NCBI GenBank assembly: GCA_030951095.1 | Contig: JAUZQI010000051.1 | Coordinates: 1-27,810 of the forward strand | From: Mariprofundus sp. | GTDB taxonomy: Bacteria > Pseudomonadota > Zetaproteobacteria > Mariprofundales > Mariprofundaceae | Direction of reading: 5' to 3' | Length of the DNA: 27,810 nucleotides | Part shown: positions 15,709 to 23,620 of the stretch, one piece after another | How positions within the stretch are numbered: the stretch's first letter is position 1 | Layout: each line of letters opens with the position of its first letter | Translations under genes and position numbers: made by a program | Notes under the pieces: model-generated | What the model was told of the DNA's origin: nothing | The model's database searches: none | Seen by the model: the letters and a program-made list of their open reading frames with translations, nothing else

Positions 15709-17967
15709 ATGATTTCACCAGACTATTTTTCACTTCGCTGGCGTTTGTACCAGGCTGCTCTGAACAGACAGGAGCAACCTGTTGGCTACTGTAATGTGGA
15801 GGTGCGGCGGTTGCCGGTTCGCGTGTCAGGGGAAGATGCTTTCGAATACGTCCCCTACGCCGTGCATCCGGAAATTGAGCGGACGATCTCCACATCGCTT
15901 TGCAAACTTCAGGATTATGCAGTTCGCTATATTGTGAAGGGGGATAAGGTTTCAGCCCATCAATTGCCGCAAATGGATAAGGCAATACACCGGATGGTTG
16001 CATATCTACGCAAGCAGAATCCCTATTTATCGCCCGATTTGCTTCATCACTGGTGTGTTGACCCGAAAGGGGCGATGGCACTGTTACGGGTGTATGAAGT
16101 CTTGTGGGAGCAGGCGTGGAGGCAGGATCGGATGGATGCCGCCCCCTGGTTGCCGGCAGTTAATATATTATTGTTAAAACTGATTCGCCAGAACATTACC
16201 GAGCTATCCAGTGAACATATGGATCAAACCGGAGATGTCATTTTAAACGTTTTGGGCGGAATTTATACCTGGAAATTGCAGAGTTTTCTGGAGAGTCACC
16301 TTGAGGGCGAGAGCGATATGGATCATATTGCTTCGTATGCATTGATGATGTTACCGGTTACGCCGATGGCCTTTTTGCAATACCAACTGGATGCATCTCT
16401 ATTGGGTGATGACAGCCGAGTGATTCGTGCCTATGGGCTGGAGCCGGAGATCGTACCGCGCATGCGTTATCTGCATGCCAAGGGAGGGGCACATAACGAA
16501 AACGAGATGTTGCAGCTGCTGGCCGAAGATCAGCTGGGGGCGCGCTTGCAGCGGCGAACCTGGGTACGGATGTCATTGTGGAAACTTTCCGTAGACAGCG
16601 GTTGCGGTGGGTGGATGCGGTTTGTGCAGAATGCCAAGCGGCTGGATCAGTTGTTATCCGGAAACATTCATCTGGAAGGAATATTGATGAAAAACCTGCA
16701 GGCGAATCAGGAAACGCCTGTGGCCAGATGGCTGCTGGAACAATCGACAGGCTCTCGCACAAAGAAATCCATGGGGGATCCATGGTTAAAAGACAATATC
16801 ACGCTTCTTGCTTTCAGGGTGTTTGAAGAGGACGTCAGGGTAGAGGTGGCACTCCGACTTTCCGAAAAAACATGGCGTGATAGAAAACAGGGTTTTGACG
16901 GCACCGGTGCTTTGGCAACAGCCCCTCATCGTCCGGATGGTGTGAACAGATCATCAGACATATTCAGTGGCGGTGGCTTCCGTGGCGACCGTCTGGGCAG
17001 CAGGAAAGCGGGCGATTCGGAAACAGCGCTTAACAAAGCATGGCATGACGGCGAACTGATATTGATTCAGCCTGATGTTACCAAAGCATTGCACAGTGGC
17101 CGAGCGTTATCGCAACGGCAGGGTTGTCTCAAAGTCGAGTGGTCGGAATATCTGGCCAAAATTCACGCCCTGCATGGGGGAAATGCCAGCGATTTTATGG
17201 CTAAAACCTTTTTGCCTGGTGTGTTGGCGCTTATCGGAAACAGGGATAAGCTGTTTCTCGATATGTGTTCGGCATCCGGATGTCTGCTACGTGGCTCGGC
17301 GCTGGAGCTGGCTGAAACCGGCATCGCTTTGCGTATTAGATTACGGGGATGGCTGGTAGAGTCTCTCAGTAGATATAACATTGCTATTGACGATGTTCAC
17401 ATGCCGGCATTGTCGATGTGCATGGGTATGGCTGGCGAATGGACTTTTGCCGAGCTAACAGATTCGAAACAGGGGCAGCAGCGTATTGCTTTCTCGCAGG
17501 CAATTTGCCAGGTCGATGCCGGTGTGTGTCGTGACAGTAATGTCGAACGATTGTTGCATGTCCGTGATGCAAAACATGGCGTTAAGTCTATTGGCAGAGT
17601 CAATGTAAGGGCAGTCAAAGTGGCGGATGGGCAGATTGTGCAGATGCTGCATAATACCGGTTTCGCATTCACAGCTTCGGCCAAGACTGAATTGACCGCG
17701 ATGCTGGCCAATAAAGCTGTGATACGAAATTTCCGGCTGGATAAGCTTCAGGTGCAAGGCGTGCTGGATGGTTACTGTCTACCTCCCGGGGGGCTGGATT
17801 TGTTGGTTATTCAGCGTCATGGCTATGAAAGCGAGTCGCCATGGTTGCTGATGAAAGCGGGTAAGCCCAGTCTGGCCGGTATCAATATGGATATATTTGA
17901 GCTGCTTGATGGCGATCTATTGGCTTCGCAATGTATTATTGAACATGGGCTAAAGCGCTGGCAATGA
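15709..17967 (+). CDS. Large conserved-looking protein of unknown function, coupled to tilS
   Basis: I do not recognise this 752-residue protein. There is no signal peptide or clear membrane segment. The N-terminal half (about 1-400) is mostly helical with many Trp, Leu and Arg. A polar Gly/Ser/Arg-rich stretch (about 395-440, with IFSGGGFRGDRLGSRKAGDS) looks like a linker. The C-terminal part alternates strands and helices: KLFLDMCSASGCLLRG (about 514-529), the helix ALELAETGIALRIRLRGWL, ALSMCMGMAGEWTF (about 567-580) and RIAFSQAICQVDAGV (about 592-606). This order faintly recalls class III nucleotide cyclase domains, but the catalytic Asp and Arg pattern is not visible. The stop overlaps the tilS start (ATGA), so both proteins are made together. 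AGGGA lies 13 bases before the ATG, a long spacing. Codon use does not look foreign. It is surely coding; the function is open. Confidence 0.85.
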   Translation: MISPDYFSLRWRLYQAALNRQEQPVGYCNVEVRRLPVRVSGEDAFEYVPYAVHPEIERTISTSLCKLQDYAVRYIVKGDKVSAHQLPQMDKAIHRMVAYLRKQNPYLSPDLLHHWCVDPKGAMALLRVYEVLWEQAWRQDRMDAAPWLPAVNILLLKLIRQNITELSSEHMDQTGDVILNVLGGIYTWKLQSFLESHLEGESDMDHIASYALMMLPVTPMAFLQYQLDASLLGDDSRVIRAYGLEPEIVPRMRYLHAKGGAHNENEMLQLLAEDQLGARLQRRTWVRMSLWKLSVDSGCGGWMRFVQNAKRLDQLLSGNIHLEGILMKNLQANQETPVARWLLEQSTGSRTKKSMGDPWLKDNITLLAFRVFEEDVRVEVALRLSEKTWRDRKQGFDGTGALATAPHRPDGVNRSSDIFSGGGFRGDRLGSRKAGDSETALNKAWHDGELILIQPDVTKALHSGRALSQRQGCLKVEWSEYLAKIHALHGGNASDFMAKTFLPGVLALIGNRDKLFLDMCSASGCLLRGSALELAETGIALRIRLRGWLVESLSRYNIAIDDVHMPALSMCMGMAGEWTFAELTDSKQGQQRIAFSQAICQVDAGVCRDSNVERLLHVRDAKHGVKSIGRVNVRAVKVADGQIVQMLHNTGFAFTASAKTELTAMLANKAVIRNFRLDKLQVQGVLDGYCLPPGGLDLLVIQRHGYESESPWLLMKAGKPSLAGINMDIFELLDGDLLASQCIIEHGLKRWQ

Positions 17968-18989
17968 ATATCGAAAATGAGTATTCCGTATTCAATGGAT
18001 GGTTGTCGACCGAAGATATACCACCACTGTCTGATGAGCTTGCTGTCGGCTGGTCCGGTGGTGCAGATTCAACAGCGCTGCTACTGGCATTGAAGGCGCA
18101 TGGTTATCGCGTCCAGGCATGGCATGTGGATCATGGCTGGCGTCATTCATCTTCAGATGAAGCAGCGCGGCTGGCTGAAAAAGCAGCCGGATGGAAAATC
18201 CCGTTTATCAGCGCGTGTTTGAGGGAGCCTTCTAATATGCCCGGGGGTGCATCATCGACCCGTAACTCTGAGGCTGAAGCGCGAAAGGGCCGCTATGCTC
18301 AATTTCAGCGGTGGAGCAGGGAGAGTGGGTTAACGACCTTGTGTCTGGCACACCATCGGGATGATCAGGCTGAAACGGTATACATGCGCCTGTTGCAGGG
18401 TGCAGGCCCGGCTGGTTGCCGAGGGATGTGGCGTGAGCGGCAGATGGACGGTTTACGCATTGTGCGTCCGCTACTGCATCTGTCAGGGCAGCAATTACGG
18501 CAGGCGCTGGTTTTGGCCGGTATTGACTGGTTTGAAGATCCGAGCAATGCAGATATGAGTATTTGGCGCAATCGTATCCGGCATCAGTTGTTTCCGGCCA
18601 TGGAAAAATCCGGGGTATCTCCGGATAAACTATTCCTCCGTTGGCAGCATCAGGCTGACCGTGTGGCGAGGAGCCTTGATGAGGTGACCGACAGCTTGCT
18701 GAATAATCTGTCAAAAACAGGTCAAAACGGTATTTGCTTGCCATGGCAAGCCTGGAAAGATGTTTCTCCGGCTGTTCGGGCACGACTTTTGCAGAAACTC
18801 ATGGTTCAACTTTTGGGCGAAGGTGTAACGCCCGGACGCAGGCATATTTTACTGATTGAGTCATGGACCAAGAGAAACGGTCGCGGAGGGCTTGATTTGT
18901 CCCGTTGTCGTCTCTACAGAGAATTTGACCGCTTGCATCTACAGCCTGCATCGGCAGGTTTTGCGTGCAAAAACAGGGCTGTTGCATAA
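17964..18989 (+). CDS. tilS: tRNA(Ile)-lysidine synthetase
   Basis: TilS attaches lysine to C34 of the CAU-anticodon tRNA-Ile, changing its decoding from AUG to AUA; it is essential in most bacteria. The 341-residue protein has the PP-loop motif SGGADS (31-36), then AWHVDHGWR and LAHHRDDQAETVYMRLLQGAG. EDPSNAD and RNRIRHQLFP, which contact the tRNA and ATP, also follow. E. coli TilS has 432 residues, so the second C-terminal domain seems absent and only the N-terminal domain plus the first C-terminal domain remain, as in short forms such as the Aquifex enzyme. It is translationally coupled to the unknown gene before it. ftsH follows after 114 bases. Confidence 0.94.
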   Translation: MNIENEYSVFNGWLSTEDIPPLSDELAVGWSGGADSTALLLALKAHGYRVQAWHVDHGWRHSSSDEAARLAEKAAGWKIPFISACLREPSNMPGGASSTRNSEAEARKGRYAQFQRWSRESGLTTLCLAHHRDDQAETVYMRLLQGAGPAGCRGMWRERQMDGLRIVRPLLHLSGQQLRQALVLAGIDWFEDPSNADMSIWRNRIRHQLFPAMEKSGVSPDKLFLRWQHQADRVARSLDEVTDSLLNNLSKTGQNGICLPWQAWKDVSPAVRARLLQKLMVQLLGEGVTPGRRHILLIESWTKRNGRGGLDLSRCRLYREFDRLHLQPASAGFACKNRAVA

Positions 18990-19060
18990 GAAATATCTGG
19001 ATTTCCAGCGTATTTTATTAATCTAATATTCATGCAGATGATGCAAACTTGTCCAGTTCG

Positions 19061-19078
19061 GCTCGGCTTTTGTCGAGC
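19061..19078 (+). other. Hairpin in the ftsH leader
   Basis: GCTCGGC (19061-19067) and GTCGAGC (19072-19078) form a 7-pair stem with one G-U pair and a TTTT loop, about 25 bases before the ftsH start. No T-run follows directly, so it is not a good terminator. It could mark the end of a processed tilS message or a leader structure. A weak promoter candidate, TTTCCA (19002-19007) with TAATAT (19024-19029) and a 16-base spacer, lies just upstream. Confidence 0.35.
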
Positions 19079-19103
19079 AATGTTAATATGAGGATGATTT
19101 TTT

Positions 19104-21035
19104 ATGGGTAAAAATTTAGTGCTGTGGCTGGTTATCGGCCTGACCATGATGAGCTTGTTCAATATGTTTTCTGCCCCGATGCCGAAAGCAGACAAGATGG
19201 CATACTCCACATTTGTCGAGCGAGTGGATCAGGGAATGGTGGAAACAGCTACCATCAAAGATAATCAGGTTGTCGGCCAGTATAGAGACACATCCGGTGA
19301 GTTGAAAAATTTTGATGTGACGGTGCCGATGAATGATTCTACCTTGTCCCAGCGCTTGCTGGATCAGCATGTGGTGGTGAATGTGAAGGAGAAAGAAGAG
19401 GTGCCGTTTTTCCTGTCGGTATTGATTTCATGGTTTCCGATGCTACTGCTCATTGGCGTATGGGTATTTTTCATGCGTCAGATGCAGGGCGGTGGTAAAG
19501 GTGGTGCCATGGGTTTTGGCAAGAGCAAGGCAAAATTACTCAATCAGGATACTGCGCGCGCCACCTTTGAAGATGTGGCTGGATGTGATGAAGCCAAGCA
19601 GGAAGTCACTGAAGTGATTGAATTTCTGCGTGAGCCTTCCAAGTTTACCCGGCTCGGGGGAAAAATCCCCAAAGGAATGTTGCTCGTTGGCCCCCCAGGC
19701 ACGGGCAAAACCTTGTTGGCCCGTGCTATTGCCGGCGAAGCGGACGTGCCCTTTTTCTCTATTTCCGGTTCCGATTTTGTCGAAATGTTTGTTGGTGTCG
19801 GTGCGTCACGTGTGCGCGACATGTTTGAACAGGCAAAAAAACATGCTCCATGCATTATTTTCGTAGATGAAATTGATGCTATGGGGCGTCATCGTGGTGC
19901 CGGAATCGGTGGTGGCAATGATGAGCGTGAACAGACACTGAATCAGATGCTGGTGGAAATGGATGGTTTTGAGTCCAATGAAGGTGTCATTCTGGTGGCT
20001 GCGACCAACCGGCCGGATGTGCTTGATCCGGCCCTGTTGCGCCCCGGTCGCTTTGACCGTCAGGTCGTAGTGCCACGTCCTGATCTGCTGGGCCGTGAGC
20101 AGATTTTGAAAGTGCATATGCGCAAGGTTCCCTTGTCGAGTGATGTGAATGCCAAGGAGTTGGCTCGTGGTACACCGGGGTTTTCAGGTGCCGATCTGGC
20201 TAACCTGGTTAATGAAGCAGCGTTGAATGCAGCTCGCTATGACAGGGATAAGGTCACGCGGGCTGATTTCGAGACAGCCAAGGACAAGGTGATGATGGGT
20301 ACCGAACGGCGCTCGATGATTATCTCGGATGAGCAGAAGAAAACCACTGCCTACCATGAGGCAGGCCATACGCTGGTGGCCAAACATCTGAAAAATGCTG
20401 ATCCGGTACACAAGGTGAGTATTATTCCACGTGGTCAGGCGCTGGGTATTACGATGCAGATGCCGGAAGAAGACAGGTTCAACCATGATAGAGAATATCT
20501 GCGCGATCAGATTGCTATCATGATGGGTGGCAGGCTTGGTGAGGAACTGGTGCTGGGGCAGATGACCACAGGTGCTTCCAACGATTTTGAACGTGCCACC
20601 CAGCTTGCTCGCAATATGGTAACCCAATGGGGTATGTCCGACGAATTGGGGCCGATGGTTTATGGTGAGCGCGAGCATGAACCGTTTCTTGGTCGTGAAA
20701 TTACACGTCAGACCAATATATCCGAGGAGACAGCACGCAAGATCGATGCTGTCGTACGCAAACTCATCGAAGAAAATTATGGGCGTGCCAAACATATTCT
20801 GGAAAAACACATGGACCAGTTGCATCTGCTGGCGAAAGCGCTGATCAAATATGAAACATTGGATACAACCGATATTGATCGGGTCATGGAGGGCAAGGAG
20901 CCCCTGTTGATCAAGGAGTACGAGAAACCGACCGGGTCAAGCCATACCCCGCCGGAAGAACCTTCTGCGAAAGTGGATGTAGGCAGTGAACCCAAAGCAG
21001 ACAAGCCTGCCGGAGATGAGGCCAAGGCGAACTGA
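19104..21035 (+). CDS. ftsH: ATP-dependent zinc metalloprotease FtsH
   Basis: This membrane-bound AAA+ protease degrades misassembled membrane proteins and regulatory proteins (in E. coli LpxC and sigma-32). The 643-residue protein has the following order. An N-terminal transmembrane helix (about 5-23) precedes a periplasmic domain and a second helix (about 100-122). The AAA module has Walker A GPPGTGKT (196-203), Walker B IIFVDEID and the second-region-of-homology segment [10 protein letters not shown]. The zinc protease site is HEAGH (418-422), with the third ligand Asp in the downstream region. The C-terminal tail is Pro/Glu/Lys-rich. Length matches E. coli (644). GAGG precedes the start. 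The TGA stop shares its A with the folP ATG (TGATG). Confidence 0.98.
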   Translation: MGKNLVLWLVIGLTMMSLFNMFSAPMPKADKMAYSTFVERVDQGMVETATIKDNQVVGQYRDTSGELKNFDVTVPMNDSTLSQRLLDQHVVVNVKEKEEVPFFLSVLISWFPMLLLIGVWVFFMRQMQGGGKGGAMGFGKSKAKLLNQDTARATFEDVAGCDEAKQEVTEVIEFLREPSKFTRLGGKIPKGMLLVGPPGTGKTLLARAIAGEADVPFFSISGSDFVEMFVGVGASRVRDMFEQAKKHAPCIIFVDEIDAMGRHRGAGIGGGNDEREQTLNQMLVEMDGFESNEGVILVAATNRPDVLDPALLRPGRFDRQVVVPRPDLLGREQILKVHMRKVPLSSDVNAKELARGTPGFSGADLANLVNEAALNAARYDRDKVTRADFETAKDKVMMGTERRSMIISDEQKKTTAYHEAGHTLVAKHLKNADPVHKVSIIPRGQALGITMQMPEEDRFNHDREYLRDQIAIMMGGRLGEELVLGQMTTGASNDFERATQLARNMVTQWGMSDELGPMVYGEREHEPFLGREITRQTNISEETARKIDAVVRKLIEENYGRAKHILEKHMDQLHLLAKALIKYETLDTTDIDRVMEGKEPLLIKEYEKPTGSSHTPPEEPSAKVDVGSEPKADKPAGDEAKAN

Positions 21036-21871
21036 TGCCATCGCGCTGGCAGCGCTCGAAAGATGGCGATGCATGGATTATGGGGGTGCTAAACTGCACC
21101 CCCGATTCATTTTCGGATGGGGGTGTTTTTCTCGATAACGAGGGTACGAATGTTGAAGCTGCTGTGAGCCATGGTTTGAAAATGTGGAAACAGGGTGCAG
21201 CAATTATTGATGTTGGCGGAGAATCAACCCGACCTGGCGCTACAACGGTACCATTACATGAGGAATTGGCACGAGTCATTCCGGTGATTCGGGAGCTGGT
21301 TGCGATTGGTTGTACAGTTTCTGTGGATACAACGAAAGCAGAAGTGATGCGTCGGGCCATGCATGCCGGCGCTACTATGCTCAATGATGTCAGTGCTCTG
21401 GGGTACGATGTCGAAAGTCTGCAAGTCGCAGCGGATACAGGGGCCGATGTTTGTCTGATGCATATGCAGGGGAGCCCTGAAACAATGCAACTGCAACCTG
21501 AGTATCATGATGTTATTCAGGAAGTATCAAATTTTTTTGAACAGCGAATTGAGGCATGTTTGCAGGCAGGTGTGCATATATCATCGATTGTTCTGGATCC
21601 GGGCATTGGTTTTGGCAAGCGTTTAGTTGATAATTTATCATTGATCCGTTCTATCGGATATTTCAAAGGCAAATTTAACATGCCGATTCTGCTGGGAGTG
21701 TCCCGCAAGTCATTTCTAGGTCTGTTGACGGATTGTCCGGTAGAAGACCGTGAGCTGGAAACTGCTGTGGCCGGTGCTATTGGTATTGCTTATGGTGCCG
21801 ATATGCTGCGTGTACATGATGTTGCATTGCAAAGCCGGGCTGTACGGGCTGCATCCGCATTGAGCGGCTAA
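21035..21871 (+). CDS. folP: Dihydropteroate synthase
   Basis: This enzyme condenses p-aminobenzoate with 6-hydroxymethyl-dihydropterin pyrophosphate in folate synthesis and is the sulfonamide target. The 278-residue TIM barrel shows GVLNCTPDSFSDGG, IIDVGGESTRPGA, SVDTTKAEV and MLNDVSAL. It ends with LDPGIGFGK and LLGVSRKSFLG, all expected pterin and phosphate contacts. It overlaps the ftsH stop by one base, so it is coupled to it, as in E. coli ftsH-folP-glmM. Here, however, glmM is displaced by cdaA and ybbR, after a 253-base gap. Confidence 0.96.
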   Translation: MPSRWQRSKDGDAWIMGVLNCTPDSFSDGGVFLDNEGTNVEAAVSHGLKMWKQGAAIIDVGGESTRPGATTVPLHEELARVIPVIRELVAIGCTVSVDTTKAEVMRRAMHAGATMLNDVSALGYDVESLQVAADTGADVCLMHMQGSPETMQLQPEYHDVIQEVSNFFEQRIEACLQAGVHISSIVLDPGIGFGKRLVDNLSLIRSIGYFKGKFNMPILLGVSRKSFLGLLTDCPVEDRELETAVAGAIGIAYGADMLRVHDVALQSRAVRAASALSG

Positions 21872-22124
21872 TACTCTGTTCGCAACACCCTTTATGTTTC
21901 AGTATGCATGGTTGAGAGCTTTGGCAAGGCATGCGAGCGCAAGACTGATTGTGCCAATTCTAGCGAGGAAACGATGGTGAAACCCCGTCTATGCATGCCT
22001 GATGAGAGACTCTCTGAATCGAAAATTTGTTGCGGGCGGAGGTCTAGGTTGCCTTTTCTCTTGCAAGCTGAAGTAATCGAATTATCCTGAGTTCGATCAT
22101 GTTGTATCGAGGTAAATCGCTCTG
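21872..22124 (+). other. Long leader between folP and cdaA
   Basis: This 253-base gap lies inside an otherwise compact operon. It contains TTGGCA (21921-21926) able to pair with TGCCAA (21952-21957), a short GAGAG/CTCTC hairpin near 22003-22013, and two TATGCATG copies (near 21903 and 21981). A 60-codon frame (21908-22090) has no protein-like features or ribosome site. GAGG lies about 12 bases before the cdaA ATG. I cannot match it to a known riboswitch or RNA. It may hold an internal promoter or a structured leader. Confidence 0.35.
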
Positions 22125-22925
22125 ATGGGTAGCTGGCAGTTTGGCATTGCAGATACCGTAGATATTACGGTCGTTGCGATCGTGGTCTATTTTTTCCTGC
22201 GCCTGATCCGCGGTACCCGTGCTGTACAGATGTTGATTGGCGTGGCGATTGTTGTGGTGACTTATCAGTTGGCGCGTGCATTCGGCCTGTTCACTGTGGA
22301 GTGGATGTTCGGCCACTTCTTCTCGGCCTTTATGGTCATTCTGGTTGTGTTGTTTCAGCAGGAGATCAGACGTGCTTTGATGCGTGTGGCTATTAATCCG
22401 CTATCAGGTGGAAACGGGCCTGGTAAAGTGTTACTGGATGAGATGGTCGAATCAGCCTTCTCGCTGGTTCACCGTGGCTGGGGCGGTTTGTTTGTGATTG
22501 AACGTGATACCGGTTTAAGGCATTTGTTTGATTCGGGTGTGGAAATGGAGGCACCATTACGGCCAGATATAATTCAGTCGTTGTTTTGCACTGATGCGCC
22601 CATGCATGATGGCGCTGTAGTGATTGATCCTGATGTGGATGGTGGGCGAATTGTCGCTGCTAGGGTGCTGTTACCGTTAGCGCAGGCTAATGCTGTTCCG
22701 GGCAACTACGGCACGCGCCACCGGGCCGCTGTTGGCCTGACCGAGGAAACTGATGCGCTGGTTATTGTTGTATCCGAGGAATCAGGGGAAGTACATCTGG
22801 TGGAAGATGGCCAAATGGGGAATGCCCTGAATAGCCGGGAATTGCGTCAGGCGCTTGAGCAGCACCTTTCCGCTATAACGGCGGTATCACAAAAGAGTGG
22901 CTCTGTCGCTTCGGATCCGACTTGA
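22125..22925 (+). CDS. cdaA: Diadenylate cyclase (c-di-AMP synthase, CdaA/DacA type)
   Basis: This membrane enzyme joins two ATP to form cyclic di-AMP, which controls potassium and osmotic balance and cell-wall homeostasis in many bacteria. The 266-residue protein has three N-terminal transmembrane helices (about 10-30, 35-52, 58-80) and then a DAC domain. The catalytic DGA motif is Asp162-Gly163-Ala164 in APMHDGAVVI, and the RHR motif is Arg198-His199-Arg200 in GTRHRAAVGLTEETDA. Both motifs are intact, so activity is expected. Its stop shares a base with the start of the YbbR-domain gene (TGATG), and glmM follows, the classical cdaA-cdaR-glmM order of Firmicutes. Confidence 0.95.
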   Translation: MGSWQFGIADTVDITVVAIVVYFFLRLIRGTRAVQMLIGVAIVVVTYQLARAFGLFTVEWMFGHFFSAFMVILVVLFQQEIRRALMRVAINPLSGGNGPGKVLLDEMVESAFSLVHRGWGGLFVIERDTGLRHLFDSGVEMEAPLRPDIIQSLFCTDAPMHDGAVVIDPDVDGGRIVAARVLLPLAQANAVPGNYGTRHRAAVGLTEETDALVIVVSEESGEVHLVEDGQMGNALNSRELRQALEQHLSAITAVSQKSGSVASDPT

Positions 22926-23620
22926 TGAACCGGTATATAGCGCTGTTTCGGCAATATAATCTGCAATTCTGGGCAGTATTGATTGCTATTGCCCTGTGGT
23001 TGCAGGTGCATGGTCAGGGAGAAGGTTCTGTCAGCATGGATGTGCCGTTGCAGGTGCAGGGATTGCCGGCGGATATGGTGATTGTAAATGATTTGCCTGA
23101 TCATGTCCGGGTGACCATCAATGGATTGCAAACCCGACTGAAGGATCTTGATCAGCAGGATTTGACCATGCCTGTAAATGCATCCGACCTGACCACGCCG
23201 GGCGTCGTCGAGCGTGCTCCGCAATTGTCGTCCGTATCTTTGCCGGTGGGATTGCATATCGAGAAGGTTCAACCGGATCGTCTTGAATTGCAGGTGGACA
23301 GGCTGGTCAAGCGTTCAGTGCCGGTGAAAGCCCATTTTGAACTGCCTGAGGGCTGGCAGGTGAAAATTATCAGTATTAAGCCACAACAGGTGGAACTCAC
23401 TGGCCCTGAAGTATGGCTGGAAACGTTACGCGAAGTGGATACGACTCCCATTCGACCAGATCTGAAAGAAGGCTCATTTGAAACCAGCACGGGCATTGAA
23501 AGTCCGTCCGGCAAGGCAATCAGACTTTTTAAAAGCAAAGTGGATATTGTTGTGCTAGGTGTTCTGTTGCGGAAAAGAGCGCACTTGCACAGTAATGCTG
23601 TGGCGGGAGAGAAGCCATGA
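22925..23620 (+). CDS. ybbR: YbbR-domain membrane protein, likely CdaA regulator (CdaR-like)
   Basis: This 231-residue protein has one N-terminal transmembrane helix (about 14-30, LQFWAVLIAIALWLQV) and an extracytoplasmic part. That part has two YbbR repeats: one around VPLQVQGLPADMVIV...LELQVDRL and one around VPVKAHFELPEGWQV. Bacillus CdaR has four repeats and modulates CdaA; by position this shorter protein is a good candidate partner. I take the ATG at 22925, overlapping the cdaA stop; a TTG one codon earlier is possible. Its stop overlaps the glmM ATG by 4 bases (ATGA). The cysteine-free tail after the last repeat is basic. Confidence 0.88.
   Translation: MNRYIALFRQYNLQFWAVLIAIALWLQVHGQGEGSVSMDVPLQVQGLPADMVIVNDLPDHVRVTINGLQTRLKDLDQQDLTMPVNASDLTTPGVVERAPQLSSVSLPVGLHIEKVQPDRLELQVDRLVKRSVPVKAHFELPEGWQVKIISIKPQQVELTGPEVWLETLREVDTTPIRPDLKEGSFETSTGIESPSGKAIRLFKSKVDIVVLGVLLRKRAHLHSNAVAGEKP

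Noticed and set aside
20184..20825. Minus-strand open frame of 213 codons inside ftsH
   Set aside because: It is antisense to the AAA and protease domains of FtsH; there is no ribosome site and no recognisable domain.
21908..22090. 60-codon frame in the folP-cdaA gap
   Set aside because: There is no Shine-Dalgarno and no protein-like pattern; the region is better described as a leader of unknown content.
22120..22140. Resemblance of GATGGGTAGCTGGCAG to the 3' part of bacterial SRP RNA
   Set aside because: It is the start of cdaA itself; the conserved GGAAGGAAGCAGCC apical loop of SRP RNA is absent upstream.
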